Assembly: GCA_026545225.1 (NCBI GenBank)
Contig: CM048845.1
Location: 1,749,001 to 1,813,000, forward strand
Source: Cornus controversa
Lineage: Eukaryota > Streptophyta > Magnoliopsida > Cornales > Cornaceae
Direction of reading: 5' to 3'
DNA: 64,000 nt
Every line of letters starts with the position of its first letter. Position 1 is the first letter of the stretch. The notes beneath the pieces were generated by a model. It was not told the DNA's origin. It did not search any database and was given only the letters and a program-made list of their open reading frames with translations. A program made the translations under genes and the position numbers. Of the stretch, positions 11,216-24,118 are shown piece after piece.

Positions 11216-13485
11216 TGTCAAGCACCGACTTCCAACTCCCGGAGATCGAGGGGTGATCATGTCGCACGTCATCACCTCACATCAATAATCTCTCCATAGT
11301 ATTCCATTCGGATATCAAGTTGTCATACCCTGATTTTTGACTCTTGGAGACCGAGGGAGAACCTGTCCATTAAACCCTAATGAACTCTTTAATCACTTAA
11401 ATTACCACATAAGCTTAATCATATAATTGTACATGTATATGACCAACTCACTATCATACAACCTCAATGGGCCCCATATCTAGCCACGTATGCACATCCA
11501 TTATATTGTGGCTGCAAATTTTGATTGTGCAAAACCTACTCTTCGCACAATCGAAATTCGTGATTGTGCAAAATCTGGTTTTCACACGATCAAATGGTTC
11601 ACTCAATCAAAGTACTATTGACACTTTCTTAGAATTTGACCCTACTTCAATCAAAATTTTGGATACTAATTTGAACAATCGAAGGCATTTTGATTGTGCA
11701 AAAAGGGCATTTTGCACGATTGAAATTACCTTCCTACAGAATCCTGAAACTCAAATTTCTTCCATTTTATGTCCCATTTCCATTCTAACACCTTGAGATC
11801 ATCCATACAATTTATCAACATAAATGAAATGATAATTCACATACATCCTATGCAATTAAAGCCTCAATGCACAATATATAATCCATTCATACTTTAAATC
11901 CAAATCATACATCCTTTGAATATAGTCCTTGTTGTGTGCGGAATTTTGTAATTTATATTTACCACTCGCAATAGAACGAATCCTTGAAAGATAGAGCTTT
12001 AAGTTGAGGGTTTTGATCCCTCAAAGACTACATATGAATAATTCACTAAAGGTCGAGGGTTGATTCTCGTTTAAATCACAACCGAGTGTCGGTTGCTTTC
12101 TTACTCTACTTTAAAAGCATAAAAGATAATTAAAATATAAAGTTTAAGAGAAGAGTAAAGGACTAGGGTTGAAACTTCACCACTAGCCTCGTAGTATGCC
12201 ACACTTATAATAAATTGGGGAAATCATGCAATTGTATACTAAGTGGTGAAAATGCTTGTGGCCTACAATGCTATCGTCGAGAGGATACATGCACCTTAAA
12301 TTACTATAATCCATTTTTGATACGTGTAAATTCCCTACCTACCTACTTACCTAAATACCTAATTAACTAAGTGTACCTAATTTACCATCTCTTAGCATGG
12401 ACTATGCAAATCTAGCTATGCATGTTAAAGTGAAAACTAGTACCAAGCCATCACGTGTAGTCCTTGTGGAACTACAAGTGTTTGAAGATCATGTGTGGAA
12501 AATAAGCATTCTAAGACAAGAAAGATAAATTACTCATATGAACATGAAGAATTTGTAAACTTATATTACTCATAAGGCTCAAAGTAAGGTACATATACAC
12601 AAAAATTACATAAAAATCCCAATTCACTAAAGTTAGAACATATTTACAAGACTAGAGTTTGTCAAAACCCTAGAGAAGGATTAGTTAATTATGGTGGGCT
12701 AGAAGCACTTCATAGACAGATATGATCCCATGCTCAAAATGGTCTTCAAGGCCTTACAAAGCTCTCTTTGAAGCTTTCCCTTTTTAGAACTTCACTTTTT
12801 CTCTCTAGAATTCTATATATGCTCTATATTACAAGAATTGTGTTATTTTTTTTAGTTATTACATATTTCCTATCTATATATCTGACTTTAGGCTCAAAAT
12901 ATCATAGAAATTTCATTCAAGGCTTCATCCAAGCAAAATTGGACATGTGGCAAGTGAAGAAAATATCTTAAAAAAAATATCTTATGCAAGATTGGGCGAT
13001 GCATCGAAGCGGTAACTTCGATGCATCGAAGCTTCCCGACTCTGGTCTTGACACGCCATTCACTATTCCTTGATGTGGACTTTCTATGAAGCACGATCGG
13101 ACATATAGGAAGCATTCTTGAACTGTCAAAGGAGTCGAATTGTGCCGAATTCTGAGTTTGAACCTGAAAACATCAAAAACATAAAAACACGTAAAAACTA
13201 TACAATATGTGCAGATATGTGATTAAAATACATAAGTAAAGGCACGAGAATGTCTAACATTCAACACTTATCAGTCCTCCAAATTCATAGTCATTATATG
13301 AATTACATGTATATTGTCCAAAAATATTAATAATTCAATCATGATAATAACTATAATAAATCAACATGCCAAAAGCCGACATGGATATCCACATACAAGA
13401 TATCCAAAAAGTAAGTCCAAAATGTCAAAAGGAAACTCCACTTGGACGTTCATGCACTATCCGTCATTGGCGCCTTATCTGTAAA
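11216..13485 (-). mobile_element. 5' LTR of the minus-strand gypsy element, interrupted
   Basis: The LTR ends (minus strand) with TGCTTGACA at 11216. It shares the 'ttacagataaggcgcc' phrase (13455-13485) with the LTR at 538-3746. It is split by the solo LTR at 11930-13273 and cut off on its far side at about 13485 by the CACTA element. It contains inverted modules built on GATTGTGCAAAA and TTTTGCACGATTG at 11520-11730. Confidence 0.65.
11930..13273 (-). mobile_element. Solo LTR, Athila-like (1.34 kb)
   Basis: The ends are TG...CA with a perfect 5-bp target duplication, GTCCT at 11925-11929 and 13274-13278. The minus strand starts TGATAAGTGTTGAATG, which resembles Athila/Tat-type Ty3 LTRs; I use that for the orientation. 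It contains the perfect palindromes CGATGCATCG (12997-13006) and TTCGATGCATCGAA (13017-13030). No coding region and no internal domain remain, so it arose by LTR-LTR recombination. Confidence 0.85.
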
Positions 13486-14300
13486 AATTTGGCGGGCTTT
13501 ACCCGTAGTAAAAAGTTTTATATTTATCACTGGCATGAGCCTGTGATCGAAAGTCTTTTTTTTTTAAGACATATCATTTTACTCTCATGCTCCAAACATG
13601 GTATAACTCTAACCCTACAGGCCCATCTCTTTCTCTCTGAAAACCACCACTACAATTGCCACGGCCAGCCAACTCCGTCACACTAGCCGTGCACTTACAA
13701 CCCTCATTCAATCGACAAACCCATCCGATCCAGATCTGCATCGCCGAAAGCGGATCCCAGTCCGGTGCTATCCACTGTCAAAGAAACTCCTAGAGCACTC
13801 ATCCAGTCCAGCAATATGCCACTTCACCGCCACCAGTGAGTTCACCGAACTCCTTTGTCTCCATAAATGCCGATCCTCACTGCGCGTAGATACTATGACT
13901 ATAGTCCCAACCCCATCAACTGATATCAGTTCTCACTAGTGAGCAATCTCATCTTTCAGTGAAAGTTCTCAGCTAATCTCTCTCATTGGTCAATTTTAGC
14001 TAGGGTTCATCAATTTAATGTCAAAATACCCTAACGATCGATCGTTTCTTGGGTTCATCAAATTTTTTTTCAGTTATCAGCAGTTTGGATCGATGCTAGG
14101 TTCTGAGTTGTTTCTAAGGTAATATTTTCTCTTGTATTTGTATTTGTGCGTATCAATTTCTTAATTTTATTTTTCCCCTTCTATTTGTTAATATATGTAT
14201 ATATTTATACTATTTGTGACTTTTATTTATTTTGGGTGAAAAAAGGGGGTCTACCAGATTTGATTATGAAGAATAACTAACCTCTTTTTTTTTTTTTAAG

Positions 14301-14389
14301 TATAAGGTTGATATACTAAAGAACAAGTTTGGGTTTGATAGGGCTTTCAATGACAAGGAAGAGGACGACTTAGATGTTGGTTTGGAAAG
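14301..14389 (+). pseudogene. Captured exon of an NADP-dependent alkenal double-bond reductase
   Basis: A polypyrimidine tract and AAG acceptor (14281-14300) precede 29 codons and two bases, followed by a GTCAGT donor. The translation reads [17 protein letters not shown], then DKEEDDLDVGLE. Plant 2-alkenal/double-bond reductases (zinc-independent medium-chain dehydrogenase family) have [27 protein letters not shown] at this point in the NADPH-binding domain. The exon is open and keeps both splice sites, but no neighbouring exon was recognised. It lies within the CACTA element, so it is most simply a gene fragment picked up by it. The family call rests on remembered family sequence. Confidence 0.65.
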
Positions 14390-14394
14390 GTCAG

Positions 14395-14661
14395 TACCTA
14401 TATTATGCATATGTAATTCTAAAATTTTGCTTTGAATCTTAACGGTAGGGGTCGGGTGCCTTGTGAATGTGTTGTCTTGCTGTGTTTTATAGTATTTTTT
14501 CAATTTTTCATTTTATGAGATTGAAATTCATATGCCAATTTGATAAAGATTTAGTTCTTCACATAGGTTGCTCCCTTTTTGCAAATATGGATGTTTTTAA
14601 AGTCATGGATTTAGTAATTAATTATTGACAATGACTTTTATCATTGCACTGGAAGTAACAA

Positions 14662-14700
<39 letters not shown>

Positions 14701-17700
14701 ATAGGAAAAATGTGAAAAGAATATTTTTAGACTAGAAGATAACCAAACTACGTATAGCTGATACCTCATCCCTTACATCAATAGAAGCTTCAAAAGAGAA
14801 TATGTATCCTAGGAAGTCCTAATGCTAAATAATTAAATTTGGAATCATCAGGACCAGTAATGTCCTCATTACATGGCAACAAAATACTCTCATTAGCACA
14901 TAAATAGAATAATCAACATTGAAGACTGGGATTTGTTCGAAAATTGCAGTTTTAAGTAGTAGAACTCTCATTATCGTCACCTTTTTGTGTTGACAAATAT
15001 TATATATGCTATTCAGCTACCAGTAAGAATTTGATGGCCAACATTCATCTGCATTAACAATCTATAGGTATTGGTCATAAATTGTGTGTGTATATATACA
15101 ATAATAACAAGAACCTACCATGCATGTGACTAAACAAAGTAGCCATGACTAAGAAATAAAGCAAAAGGAGGAAAAATCAAAATTTTCAATGCTCATAAAT
15201 TTCCAATCAAGTGTTGAATATTTAAGGGTGTTTTCTTGATAACCTTGAGCTCCATTTCGAATTAAGCAAATATTTGTGTTTTGGGTGTTCTTATGTTGAT
15301 GTTAAGGTCAGTTCGGCTTAAGCAACTTGAACTCATATGTTCTGAGGTCTGATTTGTGCTTATTATGTATTGATTATCACTTCTTCTTAATTGATTTGGG
15401 TGTACATTATGATTTTTTTTTTCAAATTGAATGTTGAAATCCTATCACTGCTATCCAGTTTGCCTTATATTCTTTTGGGTTTGGTCACTGATTTCTCATT
15501 CTTGATACTTCAAATTTTGTTGGAAATTGTACAGCAATGTACATCTCTTGCGTATTTTTGTTTATTGTCGTATGAGAGCTGTTTGTTGTCTGAATTGCTA
15601 AAGACTTTCTAGGTAGTATTTTATAGTTCATGATATTTTCATTTCCTAGCTATTCTTAGTATAATAGATTTTAAACTTACGTTTGCATCTCTACACACAA
15701 TTTAGCTAAGGATTAAATTCCTTGATTGAGCTGGAATAGTCTGGGTTGCCATTATTAATATAGGAAAGTAGATTGGTTAAGAATGTTTAAACATTTTAAG
15801 TTAAAGAACCAGATTTTAAGTTTGAAGTGAACCTGTTGTGATTGAATTGAGGTATAAAAGGATCTTTTTGTTTTATATTACTGTTCATCATTTGTTAAAC
15901 TGTTTCAAACGAGATGGAGTGGAGCGGGGAGGGAACCTGCGGGACGTGTCATTTTGTATGTATATATGTTTTTGAGTAAATTGGGTATGCATAAAAAAAA
16001 TTAAAATTGTGTATAAATTTGCAGCAAATGGGTGTTATGTCGAGCTCTACTTGTTTATTGCAGGAGCATAGAAAAATATGCACCACTTATTTTTCAAGTG
16101 CCAATAAACCCCTCAGAATCTGAATGTTCCTGATCTCTAAAGCCCTGTTACATGCCCAACAAGTAAATGGAATGACCTAATTTAGTGGTCTATTGACTAT
16201 TAATTAAAGAAAAATTGAATTTTGGCTTAATGGGGTTTGTCTATCTCCAATTTAATTTGGAGAGTGCTTTGAAAGGTGAATGTTAAATCTTGATAGCCAT
16301 TTCAATTTTGCCTTATGGAGCACTCTGTCTCTCATCATCTTCATCTATGTTGCATATTATTGTTTTTGCTTTGTTGTGTATGGTTTTTCACTCGGACAAT
16401 TTTTCTGGTATAGATTGTATGTGGATATTATCTCCTACACTTGTTAGCTTAAATTATATAATTCTCTTTTCTTTTATTTCTTAATCTCTTTCACTACCTG
16501 CGACTTCACTCCAACACATCAGCAACTTGAAATGCAAAAAATAAATAAATAAAAATACATTGATCTAATGGATCTTCTTAGAAGAGCTATAGTGGCAATT
16601 TATCCTGGCTGTTATGAAAGTGGAAAATATGATGGTCAAGAAAGTTTCAGCCAATCTATAATATTGCAGAAAGTATGTTAGAATCTGAAAGTTAGTATGA
16701 GCTAAATGTTTTTTTAAACTTTCATCTTCGCACAACATAAACTATATATCAATCATTTCAAAAATGATTTATTTAGTTTTACAATCATTTATGAAATCTA
16801 ATTTTATTCAGTTTTGCTTCTTTTTAAAAGAAATTTTTTTTTGCTTAATTGTATATCAAAATCTGATTAATTTTATATAATATGAATAGAATGGTCTAAC
16901 TAAGGACATAATTTAGGAACTTTTTTCCAATCATTTTTTCTCAATAATATGGAACAGGGACTTTCTTAACGTTACATTTCAAGAATATGATTTGGATATC
17001 TTTTGGTTGATGCATTTATGCACATTGAGCCATTTGTTGATTATTTGAGAATTTTTGGAAGCTTACTAATTGAAAGAGCTTCATGCCTTGTCAAAATGCC
17101 TAATGTCCGCCACTTGTTTAATTAGGACAGTCCATTTTTCTCTTAAATGATATAATATTGAGAATGAATCATATGTTGGACCAAATCTCGTTGTGGTTTT
17201 AAGTGCTTTTGTGCCTTTTGTTGTTAAATTCCTTTGTGGTTACATTGAATCAAAAAAAGTAATGGAGGTAATCTGTCCTTGAGGTTAGGGAGGGGCTATA
17301 CATGCAAATATTGCATTGGCATCATACTGTCCTTGAGGTTAGGAAGGGGTTATACTCTTTTGTACCAAGTGTAAACATGAAACAAAATGGTGTTAGAAAT
17401 TAGTATATTGTAATTTTTGCAGGTAAATAGAGTGAGGGTAGAACATGAAGCATTCGGACTCATTTATTTTTTATTTTTGTCGACAAAGAATCATGTGAAA
17501 ATATATTTTAGTACTTGAATGACACTACTTCTGTGAATATATCATGACAGTGTGTTGTAATTTTTGTATGAGTGTGCTGTATATTCTTAAATGTGTGCAA
17601 CTGATAATGATGATGAGTTTTTAGTTAGAAACAAATATCTATGAATTTGTGATGATGGACTACTATTGAGACCAAAAAAATAACAAATGATAGAGTACTA

Positions 17701-19300
17701 TTGGCTTAATGAATACGAAAAATTGCAGTTGAACCAAAAGAAATTTTTTGAAGTGTTTGATGCATCAACATTGTTTATTGTCTAGAAGCTGTCCTCTTTA
17801 ATCTTCTTATTCTTCTTTAGTTCAATACAAGGTTGTTGCCTAGAAAATTCAGACACTTTTTTCTTGAAATTCTTGCTAACTATCACTTTAGGATTTCCAA
17901 GTTGTTTTGAATAATTTTCCTACTATTGTTGCAAATGCATCCTTGTCTAAAACCAATGATAAATTTCTACTATCTTTATAAGTAACATGGTTTTTGTCAT
18001 TAATGTGATTCTTAAATGATATTTTTTTTTAATTTTTGCATAATGTGATTGAACAAGCGATTATCAAGGATAGAGGATTCACTAAAGGGATTAAAACCTT
18101 TTAATGACCTACATCACGTGTCATTAAAACACTTTTTTCTTATAGTGATGGGACAATGATTAGATATTAATTAGTTGCTCATTCTAAAGAGCAACTAGGA
18201 TTGTAATTAAGAAAAATTAAAATTCTAGGATAGAAAAAGAGGGGTGGACAATAAAAAAAGAGTAACAACTATTTTCCAAATTAGCATTTTACTCCAAAAT
18301 TTCTCAAACACCAAATAGGTAAAATACTGAAAAATTCATTGAAACTACAAATGATTCATTTTTGTAGAGGTGGAGGGTTAATTAAAGAAACAACATAATT
18401 CCTTGTTGAAGCAAATTGGTGTAATAACTGGTTACGCATGTGGCTTCCTCTAGCTATTCAAATACTCCTAAATGCTCTCCCTAACTTCCTCAAGAATGCT
18501 TCAAATGGTCATGTAGTCTCTTTAGAAAGGTCTATATTACTTTCTTAATCCTAAATTTCAAATGTTTTCCTCTGAGAACATCATTAATTCACTCTTGTCT
18601 GTTTAATAAATGTTTGAAACTAAGTGTGAGGTTCCATTAAATAAATAAAAGTTTTGTGTTGTTTTCCTCCCCTCTTTTGTTTAATGATTTCAATATATTA
18701 TGCATTTAAGTATGATATATATCTTATACATTTCTAGTAACTTTAGTGTTTTGTAGGAGCTTACAAGATACACTGAAAGAATGTTTCAGTTGTGCTTAGA
18801 GAATCGTACAACTGTGTGATTCTGATTGAAAAACATTAATCATATTTAATAGCTAGGGCTCTATTTCGACTTGGTATTAGTTCATTTTTCAAATTTTTTT
18901 TTTTTGCTTGTATACCTCCAGATTGTATTCGATTCAAGCTAAAATTTCTACTTATGACTCATTTTTAATTCCATAATGTTTCTTTAACATGTAGTTCTAA
19001 AATATTGACACTTGAAGCTTTCAAATTTGGCCTTTACTTATAATTTTCCTAATGCTGACCTTTATAGGTTGTGGATGAATTCTTTATTTATATAAATCTA
19101 AGTTAAATTTTGGTATGAATTTTATGGACCATTGTAGATTGAGATTAAAGTGTCTAAATTATTGTTGTTTGATTGCAAGGTTTGGTGAGAGATATTAGTT
19201 GTTGTGCACGCTTTGGGTGGAATTTGGTTGGAACAATGTATAACAGGCAAATATATATATATTTTTCAAAAAATTACACTTTTTACCATGTGCTGAGTAT
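14395..19300. other. Unassigned AT-rich interior of CACTA element
   Basis: There is no convincing coding sequence. Open frames at 15391-15612 and 16290-16484 are short and low in complexity. A (AT) microsatellite lies at about 14663-14696. A direct repeat of 'ctgtccttgaggttagg' occurs at 17275 and 17328. An inverted pair TTTTAATGAC...GTCATTAAAA lies at about 18098-18128, next to the CACTATAAGAAAA end. Confidence 0.5.
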
Positions 19301-19899
19301 GTTGTAGAAAATGGACTTTCTACCATGGGCTATATTTATTTTTTTTAAAAAAAATTACTTTCTACAGCGGGGTTAGCCCGTGGTAGAAAGTATACTTTCT
19401 ACATCAGGCTCAGCCCGTGGTAGAAAGTCCTTGAGTTACTATGACACCGGATACCACGATGGGCCAAAACTGCCGTAAAAACCTTTTTTGCCCGCCGTAA
19501 AAAGTTTATTTTCTTGTAGTGAATTCATCTAATAAATTCATGTGTGTGTGTGCAATCCAACATCATCAAAAATTATTCAAATTCCTTTTATTCATTTTCT
19601 AAAACGCATTGGATATTAAGCAAATCAAACAACACATGATCAATTTATTTTTCATTGAATTTCATTTTCTTTAGAGTAAAGATAGAATATTTTCTTTTCA
19701 TTTTTTTCATTGATCATTTAAGCCTTCAATTATACTCATACAATATACTTTAGTCAATTTCACATTAGTTTTCAATCAATTCTCTCAGAATTGAACTAAT
19801 GTACAAATTGTATTGACTCAAAAGATTCACCTCTAAAAAGAAATAAATATAGCACATTAGTCATCAATGCCTAGATCATAAACTCAAGTACTTCATCCA

Positions 19900-22133
19900 T
19901 TGATAAACTAAGTGTCTCAATCATGCATTCACAAATCAAAGTGAACTTAAAAAGAAATGTAGAGAATTCATATTATTTCATAAAAAAATATGACTTCAAC
20001 ATTCACATGATTATCATAAAAAATAAACAAAACCTAACATAATCTAAAAGATATGATCCAATTGAAAATCAATAATGAACAAAAGTTTAGTTCATGACCG
20101 TAAAAGTCCTAATGACTTAGTTAGGGAGTTTTGCATCCAAAGACCTATTAGGAATAAATTCCATAGTATCAATAGACACAAACTTCTCCAAATCTTCCTT
20201 TCTTATCCAAATTATTTTGACATGCAATCTATCAAAAAAATAATGTGGAGAAACAGAAACATTTTTTTTTTATTTGAATTCTTTTTAGCTTAAGAATTTT
20301 TGAGTTTGTTTCAATAATATGATTTTCTAGCATGAACCCTATTCTTAGCAAAAGAATTATGCATATGAAAATCAGAATTAGAATATTTTCTTTTCTTATA
20401 CTAATAGTGTATCTTCTCACAAAAAGTATAATGAAGCACATTGAACACAACATTAGCATACATAGACTCAACTTGAAGCTTAGGTTTGGATGCAGGCAAA
20501 TTCAAGTTATTGGGTTTAACAAACATAGTCTTATCCTTAGATGATGACCCAACAAAACCTAGTCCAGTCTTATCTCCTACATGTTTACCAACACTAATCA
20601 TGCTATCAAGTTTAATCTGCCCAGATGTAAATGCAATCAATTTCTCTTGTGATTTTTTCAATTCAGGCTCAAGAAAATCAATTTTAGCAACAAGAGTATC
20701 TCTAGCAGAAATAGCTTGACTTACCTCGCTTACGAGAAACTCGAATTTATTTTAAAGATTTTGAATATCAACTTTGATTTCTTCAATGAGCTTCAATTGC
20801 TCTTCATTCTCTTTATTCAAAGTTTCTTTTTCAGTTTCCACTTGCATCAGCTTCTCAAATTTCTTACTATAAGCTTTTAGCAAATTCTAGAAAAATTTTG
20901 GTAGTTTGCTCTCACATGGTTCTTCATCTGACTGCTCAACTTCTGAATCATCAGACCTACTTGACTAAGAGTAGTGTACACCTCTGTTTCACCTATGTCA
21001 GAAGAAGAATCATTAGCAGTATCAATATAAGCAACAAAAGCAAAAGCATCATTCTCAATAGAAGAATCACTATCAGAAATAATAGTTTTCATGGCTTTCT
21101 TTTTATCTTTTGAAATTTTCTTTGCACTAAATCTATTCTTCTTAGGACTTGGACATTGAGTAGTTATATGACCTTTACCACCACATGTCCAACAAGTGAT
21201 TTCAGGATCCCTAAAGTCATCATCTTCTTTTTCCTTCTTATCAATACCTTTATATGATGAGTTTTGACTACGAAATTTAGAAAGATTTTCTTTCCTAAGA
21301 TTTCTATCATTTTCATATTTAAGGATCTTTCTAAATTTTTATAGCTAGGAGTGCAACATCATTATCTGAATCATATTCAAAACTTTTAACTTTTTCAACT
21401 TCAGATTTTGAAGAATTTGAAATATTTGACAAACTTGATGACTTAGAAGTCTTTGAGGTTTTTAAAGTCAAATTTTTTATTTTTTAAAGTTTTGAATATT
21501 TTATCTCAACATTTGAATTTATCCAACTAATTCTACTATCTCCATAGATGCAACATCTCTGCTCTCATCTAAGGCTTCCAACTTAGCTTTGAATCTATCA
21601 GGTAATGACCTCATGTTTTTTCTATTAATCTAAAAAGAAGAAATTTTCTCACCAAAGTTAGCAATAGTTTGAACAATATCATTAAGCCTAAAATAAAAAT
21701 CAGAAAACATCTTATCTTCATTTATTCTAATTGTTTCAATTTTAGTAACTAGCATTTATAACTTTGATTTCCTTATCTTGGTGGTACCCTCATGAGTTAC
21801 TTGTTAAATATCCAATACTTCTTTCGAAGTGGAGCAAGTAGAGATTCTAGCAAATTTAGAAGGAACAACAAAATTGAATATAGCATATAAACTCTTGTTG
21901 TTATTATTAGCATCTTCATGCTCAGCATTAGACTATGCTACTTTCTCCTTGTCTATAGTCACAGCTGCATCACTTGTACCAGTGGTAGTGATAAAAATTG
22001 TATAGTCATTCTCAACAGTCATCCATACTCTCTCACCTTGAAATTTAAGAAAGGCTTTCATGCGAGACTTCCAAAAAGTATAATATGAACCATCAAACAA
22101 AGGAGTTTGCTGAATCGATCCACCCTCTTTCAT
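19900..22133 (-). pseudogene. Ty1/copia gag polyprotein remnant
   Basis: The minus strand starts at 22133 with the copia-type gag N-terminus: PLFDGSYYTFWKSRMKAFL. This is followed, with stops and frameshifts, by a UBN2-type gag segment (about 21350-21900) and the zinc knuckle CWTCGGKGHITTQC at 21149-21192. Then come an acidic Ser-rich stretch (21092 down) and SIRE-like text (KLDSMISVGKHVGDKTGLGF) at 20401-20661. Protease and RT are missing. Decay is clear from many stops. Confidence 0.8.
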
Positions 22134-22257
22134 ACTAGATTCTAAGATATTTTTGAAAACAAAAATAAATTTTAATTTTTAAAAATACTTCGTAAAGAAC
22201 TACTCACAAATTAGAGAACACTGCTCTGAGTTGCGTGGTGCGGAAGCGGCTGCGAAA

Positions 22258-23540
22258 CTTAGATTTAAAACCTAGAGGGGGTGATTAGGCTTACTCACTT
22301 TTTACTTAATTACTTAAATTTTTCAATTTTAAGCCCAATTAAAATTTAAGCAATCCCACAAAGCAAGTAAAAAAATAAAGTGCAATAAAGTAAACGAATG
22401 CACCAGATATACGTGAAAAATTCAGATTGAAAAAAAACTACAAGTGATGCTTTGTAGCCCCGAAAGTGAAAATCTACTATCGTCAAAGCAAAGTACAATA
22501 GACACTGCCTCAAACTCACACCCACTCCATTCTGACAAAAACTCTGATGCAAAACACATTAGTCGTACAATTGCGACTACCTCGTTTGATTGATACAGAT
22601 TCTCGGCTAACGTCAAAATTCTCTCAAAAGGGTAACTGGAAGAATACAAACACTCAGCAAGTACTCAGTCCCCTTCATAGCACGATCTTCTTCTCCTTAC
22701 TCACTAACGAACAGTTGTGGAAGAAACTAATCCAGTAACTTGATCACGAAGAAATCTTCAATGAAGTCTTCAAACAGTTCATCAAGCAAAATAGAGAATA
22801 CCCTAAATCACTCTATGAAATATTTGTGTGCTCTCAAAAATAAAAACAAATAATTGAAAAAAGAATTCTCTGCTTTGAAAAATATCTCAATGATTTATCT
22901 CTTTAGAATATGAATTTCTGTTCTATGGAAAGCACAATGAGAGAGAAATCATATGAGGTTTTTATAGAGATTAAAAAGTCTAATTTTTCTTAAATAAAAC
23001 AAGTTAAAAATCAATAGTAGACTAGTTCCCACATTTTTAGAAAGCTTTGGGTCAATTCCGAGTCAAAACAGGACAATGCTGGTCAAAATTTGTAGACCAA
23101 AAAAGTTGGACTAGTCCATGCCCTATAGCAAACTCAACAAGAGTTGTTAAGACCTCTTGGACTGGTCCAGCCTTGAAATTCTCCTCAAATTGCTTAAAAG
23201 ACCCTCTTTTCAAAGTCAGAAACCTCCCAGTTTGAAATATATGTGTTCTCATCACTTTACCTGGACTACGTGAATCTTATTTGTGATCAACGATGTCCTC
23301 ATGCATTCGAAATTATCTCAAAACTTCAATCGATAGAATTCTTAGTCAGACCATTGTTGGTTTTTCCCGAAAGATTGTAACTTCATTCTTTGACGAACCC
23401 TTGTATGGCTGGTGTAAAACTTCATGCTCACTCTGAGACTTCAATTACATAATCAATGATAGAAATATGACTCAAATAATACAACTCAGTCATGTTTAGT
23501 TTTGACACCGAAGATTGATAATTACAAAAATATACGTCAT
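22258..23540 (-). mobile_element. Ty1/copia LTR (SIRE-like), 5' LTR of the element
   Basis: On the minus strand it runs from TGACGTATATTTTTG (23540) to the phrase CACCCCCTCTAGGTTTT near 22260, a typical end of SIRE-type LTRs, just upstream of the gag start at 22133. Its left part matches 40195-40500 and its right part matches 1-537. It contains the perfect palindrome TGGACTAGTCCA (23107-23118) and the near-palindrome TGGACTGGTCCA (23158-23169). Confidence 0.7.
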
Positions 23541-23699
23541 AGATTCACCTTTGGATCGATCAAAATTTGATGGATCTTTTTCATGATTTTTGGAGCAAAC
23601 ATTGACTTTTCATTGAAAAGCACTTTCAATTGACTTTTCGGAGCTCCTACTCAACCTTTCATCAAACATTTTGATTGAACCCATCAATTCATCAACTCT

Positions 23700-24118
23700 C
23701 AAGTTTTTAAGTTTTTAGTTTCTTCAATAACAGCAACAACATTTAGAATTTTTTCAACAATTCTTTGATTAGAAATAGCCATCCCCCCCCCCCACATGTT
23801 TTCATTTGCTTTCCATTTCTTTCATTTTCATATTTTCAAAATTCTCTTCTTAGGGATTGGAATTTTATTGTTCTTACCTTCAAAGAGCCTCTATACTCCT
23901 TTTAAAGAATGTCCCATGCCTCCTTTGCTATAGATGTATTGATGATTCTGGACAAAATTATGTCGACAACCCCTTGTTGAATCAAGGCAAGAGCTATTGC
24001 ATCTTTCTTCTTGTGGTCCTTCAATTGTTTTTTTTTTTTTAGCATTCGTCAACATCCTCCAGTTCATCGTACTCATCTTCTACATAATCCTAGAGGTTAT
24101 ATGAAATAAATAAGTATG
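23700..24118 (-). pseudogene. Ty1/copia gag fragment (second element)
   Basis: The minus strand at about 23840-24015 reads KDHKKKDAIALALIQQG, then IAKEAWDIL, stop, KEYRGSLKV and IKFQSLRREF. This is the UBN2-type gag domain of plant copia elements. It is separated from its N-terminus (24700-24860) by the inserted LTR at 24119-24698. An in-frame stop in WDIL*KEY and others show decay. Confidence 0.8.

Larger units (their letters stand above)
13486..19521 (-). mobile_element. Non-autonomous CACTA (En/Spm-like) element, ~6 kb
   Basis: The right end on the minus strand is CACTACAAGAAAA (19509-19521). Inward from it are subterminal repeats of the type CTTTCTACCACGGGCT (19310-19430). The left end (from about 13486) has the matching subterminal text 'ggcgggctttacccgtagtaaaaag' in reduced form, but its terminal CACTA is lost. 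The flank AAT on the right may be half of the 3-bp duplication. I see no transposase. The interior is AT-rich with intron-like sequence and one captured exon (14301-14389). A second CACTA-type end (minus strand CACTATAAGAAAA, ending at 18147) suggests a nested or composite structure. Confidence 0.75.
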
